Origin: an uncultured Acidimicrobiales bacterium
GTDB taxonomy: Bacteria; Actinomycetota; Acidimicrobiia; Acidimicrobiales; SZUA-35
Length of the DNA: 6,035 nucleotides
Direction of reading: 5' to 3'
Assembly (NCBI GenBank): GCA_938008925.1
Contig: CALLIQ010000696.1
Span: forward strand, 1 to 6,035
The notes beneath the pieces were generated by a model, which was given only the letters and a program-made list of their open reading frames with translations, did not search any database and was not told the DNA's origin. A program made the position numbers and the translations under genes. Shown here piece by piece: positions 1 through 5,676 of this stretch; the stretch's first letter is position 1, and each line of letters opens with the position of its first letter.

Positions 1-684
1 CTCGAGCAGACGCCCAAGCTGCTCGGCGCCGATGACGACCTGACCGGATTCAAGCCGACGGGCGAGTTGGCGAAGATCTGGCAGAAGCGGCCGTTCCTCA
101 TGGCCAGGACGGACCGCCCTTGGGACGCAATCGTCGGCGCAGTGTTCGGCCAGAAGGTCCAGACGTTTCATGCCAAGAAGAGCCGAAAGGCGTTGGCCCG
201 CGCCCATGGCGACCCGGCACCGGGACCGAAGAAGGGCTGGATCCTCCCGCCGCCGGAGACCGTTGCCGAGATGGGTTACGCCGACTTCCATCCGCTGAAC
301 GTCGAACGCAAACGGGCGGAAACGCTGATTCGGGTGGCGAGAGAACTCCGACGGATCGGCGACCTGAGCGAACGCACGCCCGAACAGGCTCAGGCTCGCC
401 TCCAACGGATCCGAGGCATCGGGCCTTGGACCGCAGCGATGGTGACCGCCACCTCGATGGGACACGCCGACGCCGTCCCCGTCGGCGACTACCACATCCC
501 AAACACGGTGGCCTGGCTCCTGGCCAAGGAGGAGCGAGCGGACGACGCTCGCATGCTCGAGCTCCTCGAGCCATACGCCGGTCACCGATGGCGGGTGATC
601 CGTCTGGCCAAGAGCAGCGGCCCCGCACCCAAGCGCGGACCTCGCCTCAGCCTGTACGGCAGCGGACTCGAAATGGGTCGCTGA
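1..684 (+). CDS. AlkA-like HhH-GPD DNA-3-methyladenine glycosylase, 5'-truncated
   Basis: The frame is open from base 1 and ends at TGA 682-684, giving 227 residues with the N-terminus outside the window. The TTG at 67 is an internal Leu rather than a start, because the upstream residues (LLGADDDLTGF) fit the family's usual N-terminal part. The helix-hairpin-helix is GIGPWTA at fragment residues 139-145. It is followed by the conserved catalytic Asp of the GPD loop in VGDYHIPN (Asp163, codon 487-489). A Trp stands in the hairpin where bifunctional Nth/MutY-type lyases carry Lys, so a monofunctional glycosylase is expected. GQKV at about residues 50-53 matches the GQ-V segment of the first helical bundle. 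From family knowledge, such enzymes excise alkylated bases (3-methyladenine and relatives) from DNA in base-excision repair. The substrate range cannot be read from sequence. The gene converges on the lactone oxidase. Confidence 0.88.
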   Translation, partial: LEQTPKLLGADDDLTGFKPTGELAKIWQKRPFLMARTDRPWDAIVGAVFGQKVQTFHAKKSRKALARAHGDPAPGPKKGWILPPPETVAEMGYADFHPLNVERKRAETLIRVARELRRIGDLSERTPEQAQARLQRIRGIGPWTAAMVTATSMGHADAVPVGDYHIPNTVAWLLAKEERADDARMLELLEPYAGHRWRVIRLAKSSGPAPKRGPRLSLYGSGLEMGR

Positions 685-691
685 CGCGACC
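676..691 (+). terminator. small hairpin over the glycosylase stop codon
   Basis: GGTCGC (676-681), loop TGAC, GCGACC (686-691) is a perfect 6-bp GC-rich stem with the stop codon in its loop. No T-tract follows. It may contribute to transcription termination or 3'-end protection, as T-less hairpins often do in high-GC actinobacteria. The role is inferred. Confidence 0.35.
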
Positions 692-759
692 ACCCGGCAT
701 CACGCCATACCCGGCATCACGCGATGCCCGACGTCACGTGAGGCCCGACGTCAGTCGAG
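692..759. repeat. four tandem copies of a 17-bp unit
   Basis: The copies are 692-708, 709-725, 726-742 and 743-759, with exact 17-bp register. Copies 1 and 2 are identical except for one base (ACCCGGCATCACGC shared, then CAT or GAT). Copies 3 and 4 begin GCCCGACGTCA and differ from the first pair at several positions. All four share the core CCCG-C-TCA. Copy 4 overlaps the last two codons and stop of the minus-strand oxidase. The array fills the junction between two convergent genes. Confidence 0.75.
713..728. terminator. hairpin between convergent genes, possible bidirectional terminator
   Basis: GGCATC (713-718), loop ACGC, GATGCC (723-728) is a perfect 6-bp stem formed across repeat copies 2 and 3. 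Its position between two convergent stop codons (684 and 751) suits a terminator for both strands. There is no T-tract, so this rests on position and pairing only. Confidence 0.4.
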
Positions 760-2067
760 CGGACCGAGCACTCGGTCGAGATAGGCGTTGTTGAACGTGC
801 CGGCGGGATCGAGCTTGGCCCGCGTCTCGGCGAACGCGTCCCACTCCGGATAGCGCGATTCGAGGGTGCGATGGTCCTGGAAATGGAGCTTGCCCCAGTG
901 CGGGCGCCCGTCGTAGTCGTCGAGGATCTTCTCGATGCCGTTGAAATACGTGTCGTAGGAGGTGTTCTTGTAGACGTGGGCGGCGATCCACGACGACGTG
1001 CGCCCGTTGGCGGTCGACAGCGGGATGTCGTCGGCAGCCGACACACGGGCCTCGATCGGGAACAGAATTTGCATGCCGAGCGTCGACACGAACTCGCGCA
1101 CCCGTCGCATGGCTTCGGGGAACGCCTCGACCGGCATCCCGTACTCCATCTCGTAGAAGCGAACGTGGCGAGGCGAGGCGAACACCTTGTCGCTGCGACC
1201 CACGTAGTCGGCCTCAACGCCGCCGGGCAGATACTTCGCCACCTTGCGGACCGCGCCAGGGCGACGGCGGTTGACACGGTTCAAGGCGTCGAACGCGATG
1301 TTCTCGCCGATGATCTTGTTCGTGAAGTGCGTGACCCGATTGGGCGGATCCTCGGCTCGGAGCGTCCGGTTGTTTCGCTTCACGTGCGCCCGCTTCGCCC
1401 CCGGCATCCAGAAGAACTCGAAGTGGTCGTTGCCCTCGATGTTCTCGGTGTAGCCGTCGAGAAGGTCGTCGAGAGGCTCGATCGTCTCGGCCACGTGCAG
1501 GTTGAACGCCGGTACGCACTGCACCATCACCTTGGTCACCGCTCCGAGCGCGCCGACGCCGACACGGGCGACGCGCAACAGTTCTTGGTTCGCTCGCTCG
1601 TCGCACCAGATGGTCTCCCCGGTGCCGGTCACGATCTCCATGCCGACGATCGTGGTGGCCAGGTTGCCGAGCTTCAGGCCGGTGCCGTGGGTCGCGGTCG
1701 CGATCGCACCGGCGATCGATTGGTAGGCGATGTCGCCGAGGTTCGACATGGCGAGGCCGACCTCGGCCAATCGGTCGTTCAGATCGAACAGGCGGATGCC
1801 GGCCTGGACGAGCACCCGCTGGTTCTCGACGTCGACCATCTCGACCCGGTCCATCTTGTCGAGCGACAAGAGCACGCCGTCGGTGAGCGCTGCGGAGGTG
1901 AACGAATGACCAGCGCCGACCACTTTGACCCGCTGCCCGCTGTCGTAGGCCCGACCGACGATGTCGGCCACTTCGCGGGTCGAGGTCGGCCACAACCGCT
2001 CGGCCGGCATGCAGACCTGGTTGCCTGCCCAGTTTCGAAACTCGGGTCGCTTGGTTCGCTTGGCCAT
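751..2067 (-). CDS. FAD-binding sugar-1,4-lactone oxidase/dehydrogenase (ALO family)
   Basis: This 438-aa protein has an N-terminal VAO-type FAD-binding (PCMH) domain at about residues 15-185 and a C-terminal D-arabinono-1,4-lactone oxidase domain at about 190-437. GAGHSFT at 51-57 carries His54, at the position where family members can attach the FAD covalently. ATATHGTG (123-130) belongs to the FAD-binding site, and RPHWGK (388-393) is the C-terminal family signature. Length and order match mycobacterial L-gulono-1,4-lactone dehydrogenase (Rv1771, as remembered), which also has GNDHFEFF, MEY and HWGK in the same order. Expected chemistry is oxidation of an aldono-1,4-lactone with electrons passing to FAD and then to oxygen or another acceptor. 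The true substrate is unknown. The ATG at 2065-2067 gives the family-typical start (N-W-G-Q-V-C near residues 12-19). No clear Shine-Dalgarno precedes it. Confidence 0.92.
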   Translation of the reverse strand: MAKRTKRPEFRNWAGNQVCMPAERLWPTSTREVADIVGRAYDSGQRVKVVGAGHSFTSAALTDGVLLSLDKMDRVEMVDVENQRVLVQAGIRLFDLNDRLAEVGLAMSNLGDIAYQSIAGAIATATHGTGLKLGNLATTIVGMEIVTGTGETIWCDERANQELLRVARVGVGALGAVTKVMVQCVPAFNLHVAETIEPLDDLLDGYTENIEGNDHFEFFWMPGAKRAHVKRNNRTLRAEDPPNRVTHFTNKIIGENIAFDALNRVNRRRPGAVRKVAKYLPGGVEADYVGRSDKVFASPRHVRFYEMEYGMPVEAFPEAMRRVREFVSTLGMQILFPIEARVSAADDIPLSTANGRTSSWIAAHVYKNTSYDTYFNGIEKILDDYDGRPHWGKLHFQDHRTLESRYPEWDAFAETRAKLDPAGTFNNAYLDRVLGPLD

Positions 2068-2111
2068 GGTCGACGATTGTCGCAGCCGAGATGCAACGAT
2101 GTGGAGTCGCC
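2068..2111. promoter_or_regulatory. 44-bp divergent intergenic region, oxidase / DUF72 gene
   Basis: Only 44 bp separate the divergent starts. On the minus strand a GACAAT hexamer (2076-2081) lies 8 bp upstream of the oxidase ATG and could be a -10 element giving an almost leaderless transcript. On the plus strand GGAG (2103-2106) is the ribosome-binding site of the DUF72 gene. No TANNNT box is seen for the plus-strand gene here, so its promoter probably overlaps the 5' part of the oxidase coding sequence. Confidence 0.35.
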
Positions 2112-3032
2112 ATGCAGCCGCCTCCAGATCCGCACAACGAAGCCTCGCCGAACCCCGAGCCAGCCGCTCCAGGGGAACCGACCCTGTACGTCGGTTGCCC
2201 GATGTGGGCGAACCGGGCCTGGGTGGGCCCGTACTTTCCGGAATCGACCAAGCCCGGCCGCGAGCTCGAGGCGTATGCGACCTGGTGCACGACCGTCGAG
2301 GGCAACACGACCTTCTATGCGGAGCCGTCTGCCGACGCCGTTACCAAGTGGGCGGAGCAGGCGCCGAGCGGCTTTCGCTTCTGTTTCAAGGTGCCCCAGC
2401 ACGTCACGCACGAACGTCGACTCCGCAACGTCGAGGAGCCGATCGAGTCGTTTCTCGAGGTGCTGGCACCCATCCACGACCGACTCGGTCCGATCCAGCT
2501 CCAGCTTCCCGCCTCGTTCGGGCCCGATGATCTCGGCGTTCTCGCCGACTGCCTCGCCCACCTCTCCACCGCGCACCACTGGGCGGTCGAAGTGCGCCAT
2601 CCCGACTTCTTTGCCGGCGGGGAGAACGAGCGGCCCCTGAACGACCTGCTGGCCCATCACGGCGTCGACCGCGTCACGCTCGACAGCCGAGCGTTGTTCA
2701 CCGCGACCCCGATCACGGCGGAGGAGAAGGAGGCATGGGAGCGAAAGCCGCGAGTGCCGGTGCGCCCCGTCGCCACCGCGACCCAACCGATCGTGCGTCT
2801 CATCGGCCAACGTGATGCCGACGCCGATCTCGAGCACTGGGCGCCGTGGGTACCGAAGCTGGCGGAGTGGGTGACCCGGGGGGTGACACCCCACGTCTTC
2901 ACCCACACCCCGGACAACGCCGAGGCGCCGATGATCGCCCGTCGCCTGTGGGCCGCCGTCAATGCACTCGTTCCCGAGCTCCGACCGCTTCCCGAACCCC
3001 TGAGCGACGACGAGCAACTCGGCCTGTGGTGA
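2112..3032 (+). CDS. yecE: DUF72 (YecE-like) TIM-barrel protein of unknown function
   Basis: The 306-aa product matches the DUF72 family along its length and resembles E. coli YecE as remembered. Signature segments in order are LYVGCPMW (25-32), EGNTTFY (63-69), FRFCFKVP (88-95), LQLPASFGP (130-138), EVRHPDFF (160-167), LDSR (190-193) and HTPDNAEAP (265-273). Known DUF72 structures are TIM barrels with a conserved acidic and polar pocket, and no reaction is established. I chose ATG 2112 because GGAG at 2103-2106 sits 5 nt upstream. An in-frame ATG at 2091 would add seven residues without a ribosome site. Compared with YecE, about 22 Pro/Glu-rich residues precede the first strand. The protein ends in QLGLW, which resembles a sliding-clamp-binding peptide (see findings). 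It is transcribed away from the oxidase and followed by a strong hairpin. Confidence 0.93.
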   Translation: MQPPPDPHNEASPNPEPAAPGEPTLYVGCPMWANRAWVGPYFPESTKPGRELEAYATWCTTVEGNTTFYAEPSADAVTKWAEQAPSGFRFCFKVPQHVTHERRLRNVEEPIESFLEVLAPIHDRLGPIQLQLPASFGPDDLGVLADCLAHLSTAHHWAVEVRHPDFFAGGENERPLNDLLAHHGVDRVTLDSRALFTATPITAEEKEAWERKPRVPVRPVATATQPIVRLIGQRDADADLEHWAPWVPKLAEWVTRGVTPHVFTHTPDNAEAPMIARRLWAAVNALVPELRPLPEPLSDDEQLGLW

Positions 3033-3040
3033 GCCTCGAT

Positions 3041-3074
3041 CGCCGTCGCTGGTGATGACGACTCAGCGACGGTG
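3041..3074 (+). terminator. stem-loop downstream of the DUF72 gene
   Basis: CCGTCGCTG (3043-3051) pairs perfectly with CAGCGACGG (3064-3072) across a 12-nt loop. A G-U pair and a C-G pair extend the base of the stem to 3041/3074. It starts 9 nt after the stop codon at 3032, fitting an intrinsic terminator without a U-tract. A competing 7-bp stem, CGACTCA (3059-3065) with TGAGTCG (3073-3079), shares its bases. Confidence 0.55.
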
Positions 3075-3110
3075 AGTCGCTCGCACGAGACGACGTGAAC
3101 CGTGGCGGGG

Positions 3111-3122
3111 TAGCTTCGCACC
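3111..3122 (+). promoter_or_regulatory. TANNNT -10 box for a probably leaderless transcript
   Basis: TAGCTT (3111-3116) is followed by exactly 6 nt and then GTG at 3123. In actinobacteria this geometry places the transcription start on the first base of the start codon. No Shine-Dalgarno lies before the GTG or before the alternative ATG at 3129, which agrees with leaderless expression. No convincing -35 hexamer is visible. Confidence 0.45.
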
Positions 3123-3647
3123 GTGGCGATGAACGAACCCAGCAAGACAGAACTGAAGATCGCCGAGACGCTGCTCGCCAAGGGCAACGATGCTGACGCG
3201 GTCGCAGCCATGCTCGGCATCCCGCTCGAGTCGCTGAGCTCGATCGTTCAGGAGATGGACCAGATCGAAGCGGCGCGGGTCGCGTTCGAGGTCGATGGCG
3301 CCGAGCTGGTCGAGATCGCTGAAGACCTCGGGCTCACCGGCAACCGGCCCTACCTCCAGGTCAACGGGTGGGCCCGCAAGTACGGGTGGAAGCGCCCCGA
3401 GGGATACGTGAAGCCGGTCAAGAAGGCGGCATCGACGGGCCGGCCCCGTGTCGACAACGGGCCCCGACGCCTTCGCGAGGCGGCGATGCTCGCCATCGAA
3501 ATGGCTCAGGCTGACGACAAGCTCAACCTGAAGCTGGCGCAGATCAAGGCGGCAGCGCAGGTCGGGATCACCGACCTCAACGGCATGACACCGATCCTGC
3601 AGAAGGAAGCACCGACGCTCTGGAAACCCCGAAACACGGGAAGCTGA
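3123..3647 (+). CDS. uncharacterised 174-aa protein with helix-turn-helix-like segments
   Basis: I do not recognise this protein. The reading frame has strong G/C third-position bias and is followed by a palindrome, so it looks like a real gene. It appears soluble and helical, with no signal peptide or membrane segment. Residues 9-45 (TELKIAETLLAKG, then VAAMLGIPLESL) read like a helix-turn-helix. A second candidate is at about 59-92, where AELVEIAEDLGL precedes GWARKYGWKRP, a W-x(n)-GW-K/R-P pattern reminiscent of the HTH of phage terminase small subunits. A basic linker follows (98-117: KPVKKAASTGRPR, PRR), then a helical C-terminus (118-165). DNA binding is therefore an inference. No phage genes are nearby. 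GTG 3123 is preferred because of the -10 box spaced for leaderless initiation. ATG 3129 would remove two residues. Alternatives include an orphan terminase-like HTH protein or a lineage-specific regulator. Confidence 0.78.
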   Translation: MAMNEPSKTELKIAETLLAKGNDADAVAAMLGIPLESLSSIVQEMDQIEAARVAFEVDGAELVEIAEDLGLTGNRPYLQVNGWARKYGWKRPEGYVKPVKKAASTGRPRVDNGPRRLREAAMLAIEMAQADDKLNLKLAQIKAAAQVGITDLNGMTPILQKEAPTLWKPRNTGS

Positions 3648-3663
3648 GCGAGCACACGGCCGA

Positions 3664-3681
3664 ACGCGTCGACCGACGCGT
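3664..3681 (+). terminator. perfect 18-bp inverted repeat after the 174-aa gene
   Basis: ACGCGTCG (3664-3671), AC, CGACGCGT (3674-3681) is a perfect 8-2-8 palindrome. As RNA it forms a 7-bp stem with a GACC tetraloop. It begins 17 nt after the stop codon at 3647, which favours a terminator. It also lies 79 bp upstream of the next gene, so an operator for that gene is the alternative. Confidence 0.5.
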
Positions 3682-3724
3682 CGCCAACAGAGCGAGGGGC
3701 AACGCTTCCGACGCGCGCCCAGCC

Positions 3725-3760
3725 TTCCGAAGAAGACCAGGGATCCGATAGACAGGTCCC
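3725..3760 (+). promoter_or_regulatory. weak promoter candidate for the FAD oxidoreductase
   Basis: TAGACA (3749-3754) lies 6 nt before the GTG at 3761, the same spacing as the box upstream of the 174-aa gene. TTCCGA (3725-3730), 18 nt further upstream, is a poor -35 match. The -10 lacks the conserved final T. An AGG at 3754-3756 is only a minimal ribosome-binding site, so leaderless initiation is plausible but uncertain. Confidence 0.25.
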
Positions 3761-4975
3761 GTGCATGTCGTGATCGTTGGAGCAGGGTTGGCCGGCCTCG
3801 CGGCCGCAATCGATCTCGAGGCCCTCGGCCACGATGTCGAGATTCACGAAGCGTCCGACGGAGCGGGCGGACGGGTCCGGACCGACGTCGTCGACGGCTA
3901 TCGGCTCGACCGCGGCTTCCAGATCCTCCTCGAGGCCTATCCGGAAGCCCAAGACCTCCTCGACTATGACGCGCTCGATCTCCAGGCGTTCTCCGCCGGC
4001 GCACACGTCCGCGCCGACGGCGAGTTCCACCAGCTCGGCGATCCGATCCGCGAGCCAGGGCAGCTGCTGGCAACACTCCGGGCCCCCATTGGTTCGCCGC
4101 TCGACAAGGCCAAGATCCTCGCGCTGCGGGTGTCCGTCAGCCGCGGGCCGATCGAAGCACTGTGGCGAGGGGTCGGCACCACCGCACAGAGCCGCTTCGA
4201 GAAAGCCGGCTTCAGCGACTCGATGATCGAGCGGTTCCTTCGGCCGCTGTTCGCCGGCATCACGCTCGACCCCGAGCTCACCGGTTCGAGCCAGGTCGTC
4301 GAGTTCGTGTTCCGCATGCTCGGGGCCGGCGACGCCGTCGTGCCGGCCGACGGCATGGGAGCGATCTCCGACCAGCTCGCCGCCCGACTCGGAGACGGAA
4401 CGCTGCATCTCAACAGCCCGGTGCAGGCGGTCACGGCATCGTCGGTCACCCTCGCTGACGGCTCGACCGTCGACGCGGACGCGGTCGTCGTCGCCACCGA
4501 CGTCTCGGCCGCCGCCGAGCTCACCGGGATCGCCGACCCGGGCTGGAACGGCGTCACCAGCGTTTGGTTCGCAGCCGATCAGGCCCCGATCGACGATCCC
4601 GTGCTGGTGCTCAACGGCGAAGGCACCAGCCCGATCAACTCGTTCGTGGTCATGAGCAACGTGAGCGCTGGCTACGCCCCGAACGGTGGCGCGCTCATGG
4701 TCGCCTCGGCTCCATCGCTCGACGATGACCTACCGGACGCCATGCGGGCACAGCTCGCAGACTGGTTCGGCGATCAGGTCGACGGCTGGACGCAGATTCG
4801 AGTCGACCGGATCGAGAAGGCACAGCCGAAGCAGCTTCCCGGCCACGATGCTCGAGCAACACTTCGCCTCGACGATGGCATCTGGCTTGCGGGTGACCAT
4901 CGACGAGACGCGTCGATCAACGGTGCGATCGCATCGGGTCGAGCGGTGGCTCGACAGGTTCACGCCAGCGACTGA
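3761..4975 (+). CDS. FAD-dependent oxidoreductase, amine oxidase / phytoene desaturase-like
   Basis: This 404-aa flavoprotein begins with a Rossmann dinucleotide-binding motif, GAGLAG (7-12), with the ribose-binding acidic residue Glu30 ending the second strand and GGRVRT (36-41) following. The C-terminal flavin motif is AGDHRRDASINGAIASGR (377-394). This belongs to the Amino_oxidase superfamily, which includes monoamine oxidases, phytoene desaturases and protoporphyrinogen oxidases. The segment DRGFQILLEAYPEAQ (50-64) followed by LDYDAL is typical of a subgroup shared with cyanobacteria and plant plastids, usually annotated only as NAD(P)/FAD-dependent oxidoreductase. The substrate is unknown, and no carotenoid or haem gene is adjacent. 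GTG 3761 is chosen because it leaves the expected two residues before the first beta strand. GTG 3770 would cut into that strand. The gene stands alone between two hairpins and converges on the LPxTG protein gene. Confidence 0.9.
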   Translation: MHVVIVGAGLAGLAAAIDLEALGHDVEIHEASDGAGGRVRTDVVDGYRLDRGFQILLEAYPEAQDLLDYDALDLQAFSAGAHVRADGEFHQLGDPIREPGQLLATLRAPIGSPLDKAKILALRVSVSRGPIEALWRGVGTTAQSRFEKAGFSDSMIERFLRPLFAGITLDPELTGSSQVVEFVFRMLGAGDAVVPADGMGAISDQLAARLGDGTLHLNSPVQAVTASSVTLADGSTVDADAVVVATDVSAAAELTGIADPGWNGVTSVWFAADQAPIDDPVLVLNGEGTSPINSFVVMSNVSAGYAPNGGALMVASAPSLDDDLPDAMRAQLADWFGDQVDGWTQIRVDRIEKAQPKQLPGHDARATLRLDDGIWLAGDHRRDASINGAIASGRAVARQVHASD

Positions 4976-4983
4976 GACGCCGG

Positions 4984-5021
4984 CAACAGGCCGCGCTCCT
5001 CAGCTGTGGTGCGGGGTGTTG
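4984..5021. terminator. long imperfect hairpin, probable bidirectional terminator
   Basis: Arms 4984-4996 and 5009-5021 pair at 11 of 13 positions (one a G-U wobble on the plus strand), with a two-by-two G/G internal mismatch and a 12-nt loop. It almost fills the 47-bp gap between the convergent stop codons at 4975 and 5023, exactly where a terminator serving both genes would sit. No T-tract is present. Confidence 0.55.
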
Positions 5022-5022
5022 G

Positions 5023-5676
5023 TCAGCGAGGCGGGGCTGGGCGAGGCGGGACGGAGCGCTGGATGGCTCGAGCGATCGCATTGACCAGATCGATGAGCGA
5101 ACGACCGCCGACGATCATGGCGCAGCCGATCGCGATCAGGAGCATGACCTCGTTGGCTCCGGTGCGAGGAAGTTCCTGCACGGCGCCGTCTTCGTCATCG
5201 TCGTCCTGCACTTGAGCAGCGCCGAGCACGGCGACCTCACCATCGGCAGAGTCGGCGGAATCGCCCGTCGCGGTCGTCGAGCTCGGAGCCGCAATGGCAG
5301 CCTCGCTGGTCGTCGTGGCTTCCGTGGCTGGAGCCTCCGTCGTCGTTGGTTCCGTGGTGGCCGGAGCCTCCGTCGTGGACGGCGCTTCGGTCGGAGCCGG
5401 TTCGCCGGCTGACGACTCCGGTTCGGTCGTGCTCGGAGCGTCGATGGCAGGTGCATCGCCGATCTGCTCGGCATCACCGTCGTCGGCATTGCCGTCGTCG
5501 GTGTCGCCGGCGTCGTTGTTGCCGCCGTCGGATGACTCGGGGATCGTGATGGTCTGCCCCGTCGGGGAGCCAGCGATCACCACCTCATCAGGCTGAAGCG
5601 ATCCGCATGACGCGAGAGCCACACATGTCGCTGCTGCGAGGATGATTCGCTTCGTCGCGTCGATTCGTTTCTCCAC
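5023..5676 (-). CDS. secreted low-complexity protein with lipobox and LPRTG sorting signal
   Basis: The 217-aa protein has a basic N-terminus (K3, R4, K9, R10), a hydrophobic core (11-22) and the lipobox LASC with Cys24. An AxA signal-peptidase I site (A20-L-A22) overlaps it. The exported part is low complexity: Asp/Gly/Asn-rich at 47-74, a Thr/Glu/Ala/Pro stalk with TTEAP-type repeats at 75-137, and an acidic DDDDED cluster at 158-163. LPRTG at 169-173 is followed by a hydrophobic stretch (177-191), Arg192 and an Arg/Pro-rich tail, the layout of a sortase cell-wall sorting signal. The 26-residue tail is longer than usual. The protein is probably a surface stalk without an enzymatic domain. 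No sortase gene is in the window. GTG 5676 is chosen because it directly precedes the signal peptide, and GAGAGGA lies 7 nt upstream. It shares a divergent upstream region with fpg. Confidence 0.88.
   Translation of the reverse strand: MEKRIDATKRIILAAATCVALASCGSLQPDEVVIAGSPTGQTITIPESSDGGNNDAGDTDDGNADDGDAEQIGDAPAIDAPSTTEPESSAGEPAPTEAPSTTEAPATTEPTTTEAPATEATTTSEAAIAAPSSTTATGDSADSADGEVAVLGAAQVQDDDDEDGAVQELPRTGANEVMLLIAIGCAMIVGGRSLIDLVNAIARAIQRSVPPRPAPPR
5321..5376. repeat. imperfect direct repeats coding the Thr/Glu/Ala/Pro stalk
   Basis: TCCGTGG recurs at 5321-5327 and 5351-5357, and GGAGCCTCCGTCGT at 5330-5343 and 5363-5376, with a period of 30-33 bp. On the coding (minus) strand these give successive TTEAPA-type peptides. 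Such repeats can expand or contract by slippage or recombination and would change stalk length. Confidence 0.6.

Noticed and set aside
871..2640. 589-codon open frame on the plus strand, opposite the lactone oxidase and running into the DUF72 gene
   Set aside because: It is antisense to a clearly recognised oxidase and overlaps DUF72 in another frame. Its translation is rich in Arg, Val, Asp and His with no family motif, as expected from stop-poor high-GC shadow frames.
1779..3017. 412-codon minus-strand open frame across the DUF72 gene and the oxidase 5' end
   Set aside because: It is antisense to the DUF72 gene and out of frame with the oxidase. It shows no recognisable domain and would erase the divergent junction supported by two well-conserved proteins.
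3063..4076. 337-codon minus-strand open frame opposite the 174-aa gene and the start of the FAD oxidoreductase
   Set aside because: The translation is Arg-rich and lacks motifs, while the opposite strand encodes a clear Rossmann flavoprotein. I regard it as a shadow frame.
5294..5596. 100-codon plus-strand Val/Ala/Ser-rich open frame inside the LPxTG gene
   Set aside because: Its repetitive hydrophobic look comes from the opposite strand of the Thr/Glu/Ala/Pro repeat codons. It has no ribosome site and no family match.
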